Shown: positions 46,214 to 56,127, counted from the stretch's first letter. The stretch is 64,000 nucleotides of DNA from Halalkalibacter nanhaiisediminis (GCF_007830185.1 NZ_VLKZ01000002.1:434001-498000); one strand, 5' to 3'. Program-made: numbers and translations. Notes: a model not told the origin generated them from the letters alone.

Positions 46214-47374
46214 TTATTCATCTTTAAAATAATCATAGTCAATAGTCTTTACCACAAAAGTATGGTTAATATCAACTCCAACATTATGATCAATCATCAA
46301 CTTTGATAGTTCTAAACCATCAATCAAAATAATCTTCTTGGCTTCTAATCGTTCAGCATATTTTCTCGCACCATCAGTAAAGTAAGAGGTTGTAATAAAT
46401 ACCCCCTTCCTTGCTCCCTTTCCATCTAGAGCTCCAGAGAAGCTTTGAACAACATCACGACCAACTGAATTATTAGCTGCATACCTTTTAGCTTGAACAT
46501 ATATATTATCTAAACCTAATTTATCTTCTTTAATTACCCCATCTAAGCCTTCATCGTTTGTTCTTTGAGTAACCTTTCCATCTCCATACCCCATCACTGT
46601 TAATAGCTCTACAACTATATCTTCAAATTTCATCCAGTGAACATTTCTTAATTGCTTCAATAAATTATCAGCTAGTTCATTTTTTAATTCATCCAATTTC
46701 TCTTTAACAATTGTTAGAGGATCTATTACCTTTTCTAACTCTTCAATTTCCTCTTTAATCTCACCTTTGCTCTCGTTAAGTAATTCAAGACCTTCATTGG
46801 TAATTTGATATGTAAGCTTATTAACTTCATCAATGTAATTTTCTTTCTTTAAGCTATACCTTACACTTCGTACTCTAGAAAGAAATATAATATCTGAGTT
46901 ATTTTCATACTTCATTAGTCTTTGTTCCTCACTTAATTTAAAGGAGTTGACTAATTTTTCTGTAATATCACTAGCTGAATATGCACTTCCATCTCTAAGT
47001 AGCTCCAAATAAGGAATCATCATTTCCCCTGTAGAAGGGATAGTATCTTTTATATCTTCATTGTAATCTTTATATCCCCGTGCTACTTTGTGTTTTTCAA
47101 TTAACTGCAGCTCTTCTTTTTCATTTTTTGGAAGTCCCTCTTTGATTAAAATTTGTTTGATCTCTGGAATTGTTAAACCTGTTTCATTCAATTTCTTAAG
47201 GAATGTCATTATTCTTAATGACTCCATAGTGTACATAACTCTATTCCGACTAGATTCAGTGGGTATATATTCTTTGAAATCCTTCACCCATCTTCTACCA
47301 TTTGCTTCAGACCATCCAACTAACTCCGACATTTTTGTTTTTGTTAATAATTTATCATTCAATACTGAACCCAT
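46214..47374 (-). CDS. MerR-type HTH fused to Mrr-family restriction nuclease
   Basis: A 386-residue protein. The N-terminus is a MerR-like helix-turn-helix (KTKMSELVGWSEANGRRWVKDF, then a typical LRIMTFLKKLNETGLTIPEIKQIL). The middle is a winged helix of Mrr_N type (about residues 110-200), followed by a coiled coil. The C-terminal Mrr_cat PD-(D/E)xK nuclease shows the Asp in DEGLDGVI and the QAKR motif in NIYVQAKRYA, then VQSFSGALDGKGARKGVFITT. Mrr enzymes cut methylated DNA. The added MerR-type domain is unusual and may target or control it. The ATG at 47374 lies in a good context; it is a single-gene unit. Confidence 0.85.
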   Translation of the reverse strand: MGSVLNDKLLTKTKMSELVGWSEANGRRWVKDFKEYIPTESSRNRVMYTMESLRIMTFLKKLNETGLTIPEIKQILIKEGLPKNEKEELQLIEKHKVARGYKDYNEDIKDTIPSTGEMMIPYLELLRDGSAYSASDITEKLVNSFKLSEEQRLMKYENNSDIIFLSRVRSVRYSLKKENYIDEVNKLTYQITNEGLELLNESKGEIKEEIEELEKVIDPLTIVKEKLDELKNELADNLLKQLRNVHWMKFEDIVVELLTVMGYGDGKVTQRTNDEGLDGVIKEDKLGLDNIYVQAKRYAANNSVGRDVVQSFSGALDGKGARKGVFITTSYFTDGARKYAERLEAKKIILIDGLELSKLMIDHNVGVDINHTFVVKTIDYDYFKDE

Positions 47375-47586
47375 CCCTTTATTACTTCATTGTCAGTTTT
47401 GCTACTCACCATATATCACGAGTGAATCAATAGTGAATTCTATTTGTTTTATTTTAACATAAAATCCCAACCTCACTTTAATAAGTTTTTTATTTTCATA
47501 AATAATAAAAAGAAATTAACTGGACGTGATAGACTTTGGTTGATATTCATCAAACTACACGTATATAAGATTAAGTGCTTTTGTTG

Positions 47587-48288
47587 TTACTCAGTAATAA
47601 ACACTGAATAACCGTTACTTTTTAATTCAGTAGCTAGTCGTTCTGCATTAGCTTTATTAGCAAATGCTCCGACTTGAACACAATACAATTTATTAGAATT
47701 ACATAGTTGTGTTTGTGGAGGCGGTGGAGTAGGTTGCGCTTTCTTCTTTAAATTAAAGATTGATACAAGACCATTCTCCATACCTTTAGCACACTTATTC
47801 AAAAATGCAGGATCTTTTAACAAACGTGCATCATTAGTATTATCAATAAATAAAAACTCAGGTAAAATAGCTGGCATTTTAGACTCACGTACAACACGAA
47901 AGTTAGCTGTCTTTTTACCACGATCACGCACATTTCCTACTGCTTTCATGATTTCACTATGTATCACATTTTGATTATTTCGTATAGCTGCGCTCACATT
48001 ACCATTGAAAATCAATGTTTCAATACCAGTACCACCACCAGCATTAATATGCACACTAATAAAGTAATCAGCACCCCAAGCATTAGCCATGTCTGTACGT
48101 TGTTTTAATGACAATGTACGGTCATCTTCACGACTTAAACGCACTTCAATATTCTCGTATTGCTCTAAATATTTCTTTAAAGCTAAAGCGATTGGTAATG
48201 TTAAATCCTTTTCACGTAATCCATTACCAAAAGCACCTGGATCAGTACCGCCATGACCAGGATCTACAAAAACCTTAATCTTTTTCAT
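47587..48288 (-). CDS. N-acetylmuramoyl-L-alanine amidase with SPOR domain (endolysin-like)
   Basis: A 233-residue Amidase_3 zinc enzyme. Zinc ligands lie in VDPGHGGTDPGA (His), the region around LREKDLTLPIA (Glu), and FISVHINAGGG (His); the catalytic Glu follows in PAILPEFLFI. A Pro-rich linker leads to a C-terminal SPOR domain (KLYCVQVGAFANKANAERLATEL). It cleaves the stem peptide from peptidoglycan. There is no signal peptide, as in phage lysins released by a holin. It overlaps the holin gene by 14 bases. ATG 48288 has AAGGAG. Confidence 0.88.
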   Translation of the reverse strand: MKKIKVFVDPGHGGTDPGAFGNGLREKDLTLPIALALKKYLEQYENIEVRLSREDDRTLSLKQRTDMANAWGADYFISVHINAGGGTGIETLIFNGNVSAAIRNNQNVIHSEIMKAVGNVRDRGKKTANFRVVRESKMPAILPEFLFIDNTNDARLLKDPAFLNKCAKGMENGLVSIFNLKKKAQPTPPPPQTQLCNSNKLYCVQVGAFANKANAERLATELKSNGYSVFITE

Positions 48289-48717
48289 TATCATTCTCCT
48301 TCCCTTTTAATACATCGATAAAATCTCTAATTTTCGTATGAATATAGACATCAATTCTGTCTAGATTTTCTGTATTGCTTAATAGCTCCATGCCTATGTA
48401 CACTGTGACAACAACACCACCGACAACGTTAGTTCCAAATAAATTAATTTCAATAAGGTATACAAGTCCAATTAAAATCAATAAGCCAACTTTTTTATTG
48501 AATCCTGCTATCCCAATAGCACTTCTCCAACGCTTTCCTTCTTTTCTGCTTGCCATTAATCTAGTAATTACATCTGTAATTTGAACAACTACTAATATTG
48601 CATAAGGCATTTGTTAACAACGGTGATAAAATTCCCAATATAGACGGTTAAAAATTCCTCAAAATTAGCGGATAATAGTCTCGATACATCAAATTCTTGG
48701 AGTGGAGAGACATTAGA
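48275..48717 (-). pseudogene. Phage holin (toxin secretion/lysis family), 5' frameshifted
   Basis: The open C-terminal part (from 48610, 111 residues) has YAILVVVQITDVITRL, KKVGLLILIGLVYLIE and VVVTVYIGMELLSNTENLDRI, typical of the cph1/phage_holin_4 family. Upstream in another frame an ATG at 48717 starts MSNVSPLQEF leading to NFEEFLTVYIGNFITVVN. This looks like the lost N-terminus, ending in TAG near 48,590. A frameshift around 48,610 breaks the gene. With the amidase it forms a lysis cassette isolated from other phage genes. Confidence 0.65.
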
Positions 48718-49286
48718 CATGATAGAGATAGGGGAATTTTTTATAATTAAAGGGTCAATTTATGGTGTACGAGTCGAAGCATTTACTTCGAATGAACTAC
48801 ACTACAATAATTATCAGCACCAAGTTGATAAAATTACTCGTATTTCTCACCTTAAAACTTTAAATCAATGGCATACAGACCATCATTCTGTCAAAATTCC
48901 ACTAAAAAAAGCCAACGCAATCTAATCTTTTAGGTCAAATACCAAACTCTTGAATTTTTTTGCGTCCGACAATAATCTCGAAACATTTTTAATAAGTCAA
49001 GCAACAGATTTTAGTATATTGAAGGAAATTGCGGAAGTTCTGACGCATAAAGTATGTTCTAGCTTTCTTAATTCCTTTAAAGTCTGCATCAAGAATAATT
49101 ATTCCATTACTTCAACTTCACTTTCCCAGCAGCTGAAATGAGAACATCCAAACATTAAGATAATAGATTGGTATAAGAAAAAACACCGTCAGTATCTCTA
49201 TAAACAATGCTCTTTCTAAAATCTTCAGCTAAAAAAGGTACTCCAGCAGCTGATTTCAACTTTTGGAATACCTTTTCAAATATGTG
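48718..49286. other. Gap between holin and tctA
   Basis: No gene supported. Two short plus-strand frames (48,719-48,925 and 48,950-49,141) have no recognised motif. The first lacks a good ribosome site. Confidence 0.4.
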
Positions 49287-50789
49287 TTACATGCTTACTG
49301 GTGGTTGCTGCTCTTTTTTACGTTTAACACGATCCCTCCAAGCTGGAATAATGACCGCTAATGCTGTTAACAAAATTAGTGACATCGCTAGTGGGCTTGT
49401 TAAGAAAATATTCCACGATCCTCCTGAAATCGTCAATGATTGACGAAGCGCATTTTCCATCATTCCCCCTAAAATAAATGCAAGAATAAATGGGGCTGCT
49501 GGGAACGCAAAGATTCTCATGAAGTATCCCAAAATTCCAAAAACAACAAGTAAGTAAAGATCAAACGTACTAAAGCTTACCGCATATACCCCTATTAAAC
49601 TCGAAATGATTACTAAAGAGATCAATAGCGGACGTGGTATTTTTAATACTTTAACAAAATAAGGGATTAACGGTAAATTTAAAATCAGTAAAAAGACATT
49701 TCCTATATACATACTCGCAATAATACCCCAGAATACAGTTGGGTTTTCGGTCATTAATAATGGTCCTGGTTGAACTCCAAGTACGAGGAATGCTCCAAGC
49801 ATAACAGCGGTAGTCCCCGATCCAGGAATACCGAGACTTAATAACGGTACGAAGGCTCCACTTGTTGCGGCATTATTGGCTGTTTCTGGTCCTGTTAAGC
49901 CTTTAATCGAGCCTTTTCCAAACTCTTCTGGATTTTTTGCTAATTTCTTTTCTGAAATATAAGCAACAAATGAAGATATGGTTGCCCCTGCTCCTGGCAG
50001 AACTCCGAGTATGAATCCAAGGAAAGATTGCCTTGTCATCGGTCCTTTCATTTCATTAAAATCTTGTTTTGTTAACTTCAAACTACCGATATTATCTAAA
50101 CCAGACATTTTTTCTTTTCGATTTAAAATTAAGAAACAAACTTCCGCAATCGCAAATACTCCAAGGGCAATAATTAAAAAGTCAATTCCATCAAGTAAAT
50201 TTACACTACCAAACGTAAATCGACTTGTCCCTGTTTGGGAATCAATACCTATTGTTACAATCATAAATCCAAGTACTGCTGAAATTAGCGCTTTAATGGT
50301 TGATCCTTCTGATAAACTAGCAATTGCTGTTAACCCAAGAAGCATTAATGCAAAATACTCAGGTGGTCCAAAAATGATCGCAACACTCGCAAGTATTGGT
50401 GCAAACATCATTAATAAAATAACACTGACTGTCCCGCCAACAAATGAAGCAATTGCCGAAATCGCTAACGCTTTTCCTGCCTTCCCTTGTTGAGACATTG
50501 GGTATCCATCAAATGAAGCTGCAACCGTTCCTGCTACACCAGGTGCGTTTAATAAAATCGATGAAGTCGAGCCGCCGTACATTGAGCCGTAATAAACACC
50601 AGCCATCATTACAAGCGCAATCGTTGAATCCATCCCATACGTTACTGGGATCATAATAGCAATCGCGCTAATTGGTCCAAGCCCTGGGATCATCCCAATG
50701 ATTGTCCCTATTAGCACACCGAGAAAAACAAATAATATAGCATCCCAACTAAATGCCACTTGAAACCCTTGTGCTATTCCTTCAAACAT
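49287..50789 (-). CDS. tctA: Tripartite tricarboxylate transporter large membrane subunit
   Basis: A 500-residue TctA permease with about twelve helices. The family signatures are GTIIGMIPGLGPISAIAIMIPVTYG near the N-terminus and LGVLPGAGATISSFVAY plus LGIPGSGTTAVML in the second half. It imports a carboxylate with TctB and TctC using an ion gradient. GAAAGGAGTG precedes the ATG. It is the last gene of the tctC-tctB-tctA operon. Confidence 0.94.
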   Translation of the reverse strand: MFEGIAQGFQVAFSWDAILFVFLGVLIGTIIGMIPGLGPISAIAIMIPVTYGMDSTIALVMMAGVYYGSMYGGSTSSILLNAPGVAGTVAASFDGYPMSQQGKAGKALAISAIASFVGGTVSVILLMMFAPILASVAIIFGPPEYFALMLLGLTAIASLSEGSTIKALISAVLGFMIVTIGIDSQTGTSRFTFGSVNLLDGIDFLIIALGVFAIAEVCFLILNRKEKMSGLDNIGSLKLTKQDFNEMKGPMTRQSFLGFILGVLPGAGATISSFVAYISEKKLAKNPEEFGKGSIKGLTGPETANNAATSGAFVPLLSLGIPGSGTTAVMLGAFLVLGVQPGPLLMTENPTVFWGIIASMYIGNVFLLILNLPLIPYFVKVLKIPRPLLISLVIISSLIGVYAVSFSTFDLYLLVVFGILGYFMRIFAFPAAPFILAFILGGMMENALRQSLTISGGSWNIFLTSPLAMSLILLTALAVIIPAWRDRVKRKKEQQPPVSM

Positions 50790-50816
50790 ACCTTTCTACA
50801 CTCCTTTCCAACCATC

Positions 50817-51275
50817 TTAAAATGGTAAAATTCCAGCAGGTAAGCGAATGGCCAACCCGTAATTAAATAAACTATAGGCTCCTACCGAAAAAATGCAGGC
50901 TGTCAAAATATTTACAACCCACTTCTTGTAACCGAGAAACCTTGAACAAACGATAATGAATGCTATTGTCATGATGACAAACCCAACCACTTCAAGAACG
51001 GTAATATAAATGAGAATAAGTGTCATGACTCCTAGTAGCATCCCAGCTTCTTTTCTTTTTATCACCCGTTTCTTTTTTTGTTCTTCTGTATCCACATCTT
51101 TACTAAAGAAAAAACAGATCGAAAGAATAAGTAAAACGAACCCTAATAACTTTGGAATTAAATCAGCATCAACAGGAACAAACGTATATTCAGGAAGTCT
51201 AAATGCCATAATTAAATACACAAGTGCTATAGTCATTAATACAAGAGAAAGACTTTTATTAACTGACAGCCTCAT
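50817..51275 (-). CDS. tctB: Tripartite tricarboxylate transporter small membrane subunit
   Basis: A 152-residue protein with four membrane helices of the TctB family (YTFVPVDADLIPKLLGFVLLILS is the typical early motif, here seen in part). Between helices two and three lies a charged loop (KKKRVIKRKEAG). It begins 13 bases after tctC with GGGAGGTG upstream. Confidence 0.85.
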   Translation of the reverse strand: MRLSVNKSLSLVLMTIALVYLIMAFRLPEYTFVPVDADLIPKLLGFVLLILSICFFFSKDVDTEEQKKKRVIKRKEAGMLLGVMTLILIYITVLEVVGFVIMTIAFIIVCSRFLGYKKWVVNILTACIFSVGAYSLFNYGLAIRLPAGILPF

Positions 51276-51288
51276 CAAAACACCTCCC

Positions 51289-52296
51289 TTAATCTCTTAA
51301 AAACCCTAATTCTTTTAATACACCTTCAAGCTCAATTGATTGTTCATCTAAAAATGCTTTAAATTCTGTGCTATTCATAAACCGTTCATCCCAACCGTAC
51401 ATATTTCTAATTTCTGCAAATGCCTCTGATTCAGATGTTGCCTTGAAAATGCTCTCATAGAAAGCCAGCTGTTCTTCTGTCATATCTGGTGGTCCAAAAA
51501 TGCCACGCCACACAATAAATTCAGTATCAATCCCTTGCTCACGTCCTGTCGGTAATGTTTCTAAAAACTCATCACCTTGCAAGCGCTCAGGCGCGGTAAT
51601 GCCTAGCACTTTCATTTTTCCAGCACGAGCTTGTTCAGCTGCATCTGATACCCCTGTTGAGACAACATCAATACTACCATTTAGTACAGAAGTCATTGCC
51701 CCTCCCTCCTGGTCAGATATATAGCGAATCTTTGTAATATCTACACCAGCAGCATTAGCAAACAAAATGAACTGCATGTGATCCATACTTCCTGGTGATG
51801 AATGACCAACAACCGTCACATTCTCTGGCTCTTCTCGCATTTCAGCAAATAACTCATCAAGCGAATCCCAGCGCGCATCAGCACGTACAGCAAATGCACC
51901 ATAATCTGCAATTAAGTTTGCTATCGGGGTGAAATCCTCGTAGCCATACGGTGACTGACCATTAAGTGCAATGAAATGAATCGGAGGTGAGCTAATGAAT
52001 AGATTATGTGGGTCATTGCGTTTATGAATATAAGCCCAACCTACTGCTCCCCCTCCACCTGGTTTATTAACGACCCCAAAGCCATGGTTTGCCAAGTTTT
52101 CCTCATCAATCGTACGAGCTAGCATTCGTGCAGTTGTATCCCAACCGCCCCCAGCTGCAGAAGGTGCGATGATTTCAATAGAACGATCAGGTTCCCACTC
52201 TCCGTTTTCATTCACTGAACCACTTTGAACAGGTGACGAACAACCTGCAAGTAAAATAAGTCCAATCATGATCAAAACTAGTAATCTTTCAGACAA
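51289..52296 (-). CDS. tctC: Tripartite tricarboxylate transporter substrate-binding lipoprotein
   Basis: A 335-residue solute-binding protein of the TctC/Bug family, lipid-anchored (lipobox LLAGCSS). The mature part begins with the Bug motif IEIIAPSAAGGGWDTTARML. VNKPGGGGAVGWAYI and GHSSPGSMDHMQF form ligand loops. The start is TTG with AAAGGAGG nine bases upstream. The substrate is probably a di- or tricarboxylate. Expression is likely under catabolite control through the cre box 53 bases upstream. Confidence 0.92.
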   Translation of the reverse strand: MSERLLVLIMIGLILLAGCSSPVQSGSVNENGEWEPDRSIEIIAPSAAGGGWDTTARMLARTIDEENLANHGFGVVNKPGGGGAVGWAYIHKRNDPHNLFISSPPIHFIALNGQSPYGYEDFTPIANLIADYGAFAVRADARWDSLDELFAEMREEPENVTVVGHSSPGSMDHMQFILFANAAGVDITKIRYISDQEGGAMTSVLNGSIDVVSTGVSDAAEQARAGKMKVLGITAPERLQGDEFLETLPTGREQGIDTEFIVWRGIFGPPDMTEEQLAFYESIFKATSESEAFAEIRNMYGWDERFMNSTEFKAFLDEQSIELEGVLKELGFLRD

Positions 52297-52348
52297 TGAA
52301 AGCGCCTCCTTTTAAGTTTTAACTAATTTTACTTGCGCTCACTTGTTT

Positions 52349-52362
52349 TGAAAACGTTTTCA
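52349..52362 (-). promoter_or_regulatory. Perfect palindromic cre box of tctCBA
   Basis: TGAAAACGTTTTCA is fully symmetric and matches the CcpA cre consensus. It lies upstream of the tctC ribosome site. Confidence 0.75.
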
Positions 52363-52416
52363 AACTATTGTCTATTAAAACCTTTTTGAAACTTTTGTTC
52401 ATTTTGTTCACGCAAA

Positions 52417-52460
52417 AAAGACTTTCAAAAAAAGATTCATACCCCTCTTTTGAAAGCCTT
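52417..52460 (-). terminator. Terminator downstream of the DUF6944-like gene
   Basis: AAGgCTTTCAAAA pairs with TTTTGAAAGtCTT and six T residues follow on the minus strand. Confidence 0.7.
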
Positions 52461-52632
52461 CTATTAGCAAATAACTATTTCGTCAAAACTATTGCCACAA
52501 TGTTCCACTTCTTTTGTAGTAAGCTTGCCTAGGTATTAGATCAAGATCAGCGAAAGCGATACCACTCTATTCTAATTCGAGAAATACTTCTCCTACAATC
52601 CCGCCAAATGTATTCAGCACTCTCTTTTTAGT

Positions 52633-53052
52633 TTAAGGAACGAATTCAACAATTTCTTCTTGTTGCTCTTCTACCAACACTTGTTCTCCTCCAATGGCTT
52701 GTAAAGCAGCACCGATTGTCTGATACCAATCCCCAGTTATGGCGATTTTTTGTCCTTCAATTACAATTTCTTTAGTAGTTGCTGTAATTTGCTTCTCTAC
52801 TCCTATTGCCTGAGAAAGTTGCCCAACTGCTTGAACCCAGACTCCCGTCAGTATCTTTTTCTCACCATCTGAATCATCACCTAACAAAAACAACTTTAAT
52901 AAAATAATAGCCTCTGCAATTTTCCCTATCGTTTGAAGCCAAACTGCAGCAGCCACTTGTTTTTCTAAATTTAACTTTAAATCTTCGTTTATTTTTGATT
53001 CATTCACAATGTCATTCACTCTCCATTGTTTTTCCAAAGCCAATACATTCAC
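52633..53052 (-). CDS. DUF6944-like repetitive protein
   Basis: A 139-residue protein containing three copies of a roughly 45-residue unit, each with W-x-Q-T/A-I/V-G followed by AI: VWLQTIGKIAEAI, VWVQAVGQLSQAIG and DWYQTIGAALQAIGG. Such proteins are seen in Bacillus genomes (DUF6944) with unknown function. The ends are acidic. A ribosome site GGGAGTG lies before the ATG. Confidence 0.65.
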   Translation of the reverse strand: MNVLALEKQWRVNDIVNESKINEDLKLNLEKQVAAAVWLQTIGKIAEAIILLKLFLLGDDSDGEKKILTGVWVQAVGQLSQAIGVEKQITATTKEIVIEGQKIAITGDWYQTIGAALQAIGGEQVLVEEQQEEIVEFVP

Positions 53053-53379
53053 TCCCTTACAAAATGTCTACTTCATTATTTTTATTCAAGTAGAAGGGAT
53101 ATTGATTGTATTTATTTAACTATGGTCGTACTTATCACGAAAATTGGTTTTATGAAAGTACTGTCCATTATGTTCAATAGCGTACTTGTAGAATGTATTT
53201 GAGCTATTGTCATTTATTACAATAGGTCTAATAACTTCCCTACTAAAAAAACACCATACTACTCAGGCCTATACAACTTACCGCCCTTATCGTAAAACCG
53301 TTCACTATGCGATCAAATGACAAACTACCCGCATCCGAATAAATATCGAAAACAGGTAGTTCAGCTAATTTCATTACGA
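53053..53379. other. Gap between the acyl-CoA ligase and the repetitive protein
   Basis: No gene and no convincing terminator. A GGTAG/CTACC pair with surrounding TCG-rich sequence near 53,325-53,360 might act as a weak terminator of the ligase gene. Confidence 0.35.
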
Positions 53380-54972
53380 TTAATTCACCTTCTTCGTTCC
53401 GTTCCAATGCATTTCTCTCAAGCGAAATTTTTGCAGTTTACCTGTAGCTGTTTTTGGTAATGATTCGACAAACTCAACCACTTTAGGTGCTTTAAAATGG
53501 GCCATTTTCGATCTGCAAAAGTCAATAATCTGAGCTTCCGTCACATTTGCACCAGCTTGTAACACGATGATTGCCTTCGGTACCTCACCCCATTTTTCAT
53601 CAGGAATGGCAATAACCGCAACCTCCATCACATCGGGATGTTTATACAAAATTCCTTCCACCTCTGTAGAAGAAATATTTTCTCCTCCAGAAATAATCAA
53701 ATCTTTCGCCCGATCCTGTATTTCAATGAACCCGTCTGGATGGGTGACAGCCAAATCCCCAGTATAGAACCATCCGTCCTTGATAGCGGCTGCAGTGGTT
53801 TTTGGGTCCTTATAATATCCCTCCATCACAACGTTACCACGAGTAATGATTTCTCCCAATTCCTTCCCATCCCAAGCAACTTCTCTCCCATCTGGATGGA
53901 CGACTTTTGTTTCTCCATTAAAAGCAAGTTCAATCCCTTGTCTTGCCTTAATCGTGGCTTGTTCATCCGCTGTTTTTAATTCAAACTCTTTTTTCCATTC
54001 ACAATAAAGAATGAAAGGCGAGGTTTCCGTCAGCCCATAAACATGGATCATTTTTAGTCCAAGGATTTCTTGTGCTTTATGAATGAGAGCTGCCGCTGGA
54101 GGCGCACCAGCTGTAGCCATCCGTGGACGTGTCTTGATTTCAATTTCCTTCGCTTTTGGATCATTGACGAGCATATTAACTACTGTCGGAGCCCCGCACA
54201 ATAAGGTAATCCTTTTACTTTCGAACAATTCGAGTATAAGAGGGGGATCGACCTTTCTCAAGCAGACATGAGTGGCACCAGCAGCAGTAATAGACCAAAC
54301 ACCGCCCCAGCCATTGGCATGAAACAGTGGTAATGTATGAAGATAAACATCATCATGATTGACACCAAGATGATACATAAAATTAGCTGCGTTGAGATAA
54401 TTTCCGCGGTGGGTTAGCATGACTCCTTTTGGTTTTGATGTCGTACCACTTGTATAATTCAAGGTTAACAATTGATTCTCATCAATTTCGAGCTCTGGTA
54501 GGATTGATTTATCCGAAGCACCTTTAAGAAATGTTTCATAATCCACTCCTTTTAAAGAACTCTCTTGTTCTGTTACAGAAACTGTTACAATTTGCTCTAA
54601 AGAAAGGTTACCCTCGATTTCCTCAATTGGTCCGCTAAATTCTTCATCAACAATTAACATTTTCGAATCACTATGATTGATGATGTACTCTAAATCTCTG
54701 GCTGCTAAACGATAATTTAAAGGAACCATTACAGCTCCAAGTTGACAGATACCATAAAAGCATTCCAACATATAATGTGTGTTGGGCAGCATCACTGCAA
54801 CATGGTCGCCTTTTCGGATACCTGCTTCATGAAGAGCAACCGAAAGCCGATCTGCGCGTTCTCCAAATTCTTTGTACGTAAACTCTTTCTCTCCATCGAT
54901 GATAGCTGTCTTTTGTGAATAATATTTGACCGCCCTACGTTTCCAATCAAGAGGGGTTAATGCAGAAATCAA
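53380..54972 (-). CDS. Long/medium-chain acyl-CoA ligase (AMP-forming)
   Basis: A 530-residue ANL-superfamily enzyme that activates a carboxylic acid as acyl-AMP and then acyl-CoA. Motifs: P-loop YTSGTTSKPKG, then HVYGLTETSPF, the TGDLAVTHPDGFIEIQDRAKDLIISGGENIS hinge region (A8), and the catalytic Lys in LPKTATGKLQK. Closest in style to FadD-like ligases of bacilli (long or medium-chain fatty acids). The start is TTG with AAAAGGAG ten bases before it. A single gene near a carboxylate transporter; a metabolic link is possible. Confidence 0.9.
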   Translation of the reverse strand: MISALTPLDWKRRAVKYYSQKTAIIDGEKEFTYKEFGERADRLSVALHEAGIRKGDHVAVMLPNTHYMLECFYGICQLGAVMVPLNYRLAARDLEYIINHSDSKMLIVDEEFSGPIEEIEGNLSLEQIVTVSVTEQESSLKGVDYETFLKGASDKSILPELEIDENQLLTLNYTSGTTSKPKGVMLTHRGNYLNAANFMYHLGVNHDDVYLHTLPLFHANGWGGVWSITAAGATHVCLRKVDPPLILELFESKRITLLCGAPTVVNMLVNDPKAKEIEIKTRPRMATAGAPPAAALIHKAQEILGLKMIHVYGLTETSPFILYCEWKKEFELKTADEQATIKARQGIELAFNGETKVVHPDGREVAWDGKELGEIITRGNVVMEGYYKDPKTTAAAIKDGWFYTGDLAVTHPDGFIEIQDRAKDLIISGGENISSTEVEGILYKHPDVMEVAVIAIPDEKWGEVPKAIIVLQAGANVTEAQIIDFCRSKMAHFKAPKVVEFVESLPKTATGKLQKFRLREMHWNGTKKVN

Positions 54973-55336
54973 AAGAAACCAGCTCCTTTTACCGGCACTA
55001 ACATTTCACATATAGATCTGTATCGTGCCATGCATTATTTTGATACAACCTTACATACTTTTAAGGAGACACTACCCTGTGGAAGGAATAAGGTAGCAAA
55101 CCTTTGACATTATCAATTGATGGCATTCTGTTACGATGATCGATTTTTCATAAGATTACCTTAAGAAAACGCTCACAATAAAATAATAATATAAATGCCA
55201 ACATATTTAAATTGAAAATTTATAATTTTTAAAATTTAAAGTATGTAAATTCTATCTACAGGTGTTAACTCTATGATTTTTAAAGCAATGGTCTTAATAG
55301 TCGTCACCATTTTCTAATGGGCAAATCAAAAAACTA
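54973..55336. other. AT-rich intergenic region
   Basis: No gene found between the acyl-CoA ligase and the CarD-like promoter. It has A/T blocks near 55,190-55,250. Confidence 0.4.
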
Positions 55337-55366
55337 TTGACATAGATTTCCTAAAAATGATATTAT
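55337..55366 (+). promoter_or_regulatory. Promoter of the CarD-like gene
   Basis: TTGACA and TATTAT are separated by 18 bases, about 50 bases upstream of GGAGGTGGG. Confidence 0.6.
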
Positions 55367-55429
55367 TAAAATTTTGTTAAAAAACTATATTCATGATATT
55401 ATTAAAGTAATATTTATGGAGGTGGGCAT

Positions 55430-55909
55430 ATGTTTGAAATTGGCAATAACATTATATATCCAATGCATGGTGCAGGTATAATTGTAGGAATTGAAGAAAA
55501 AGAAATTCAGGGTGAAGTTCAGAATTATTATGTAATTAAAATAATTACTAATAATATGCAAGTACTTATCCCAATTAATAATATAACAAATTCACATATA
55601 CGTGCTGTTGCCGATAAGCTCTCCATGGAAGTTGTATTGGACATTTTCCATAACGGAGAAACCGATAAGTCTTTATCTTGGAAACATAGATACAAAATAA
55701 ACTCCGAAAAAATTAAGTCTGGTAAATTAAAAGAAGGTGCTGAAGTCGTACGTGATTTGATGAGGATCGAAAATGAAAAAAATCTTAATTCTAGCGATAA
55801 ACAGTTGTTGAATACTGCCCGAAAAATTCTAGTTGGCGAATTAAGGTTAATCAGAGGGATATCTGAAGTGCAAGCAACTGATTTGTTGAAAATCAACAAC
55901 CCTGTTTAG
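55430..55909 (+). CDS. CarD/CdnL-family transcription factor
   Basis: A 159-residue protein. The N-terminal CarD_CdnL_TRCF RNA-polymerase interaction domain starts FEIGNNIIYPMHGAGII and contains YYVIKI and QVLIPINNI (about residues 1-60). The C-terminal part is helical (WKHRYKINSEKIKSGKLKEGAEVVRDL, ending AREIL-like region TARKILVGEL). This is the usual CarD layout, which binds RNAP beta and stabilises open complexes. GGAGGTGGG lies before the ATG. Isolated in the island, divergent in context from the cold-shock gene. Confidence 0.88.
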   Translation: MFEIGNNIIYPMHGAGIIVGIEEKEIQGEVQNYYVIKIITNNMQVLIPINNITNSHIRAVADKLSMEVVLDIFHNGETDKSLSWKHRYKINSEKIKSGKLKEGAEVVRDLMRIENEKNLNSSDKQLLNTARKILVGELRLIRGISEVQATDLLKINNPV

Positions 55910-56127
55910 ACAAATCAATCTATAACTCCGATTGTCCTGATCAATACTCCGACTCAAATGCGCAATATACTGCCTCTTTTTTTCAATAAATCTGATTTAG
56001 ATCTTTCATTTCTATGCTGTCCGCCTTATTATTTAACTTCCATTTGTAAGAGAAATAGACTCCTCTCTCATTGTTCTTATACTCTTAAATTAATCCTTTA
56101 AAGCTTATTTTTCAAAGCAATCAAAAA

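Noticed and set aside
48719-49141. Two plus-strand ORFs between the holin and tctA
   Set aside because: No motif and poor start context; they overlap the recovered 5' part of the holin on the other strand or its upstream region.
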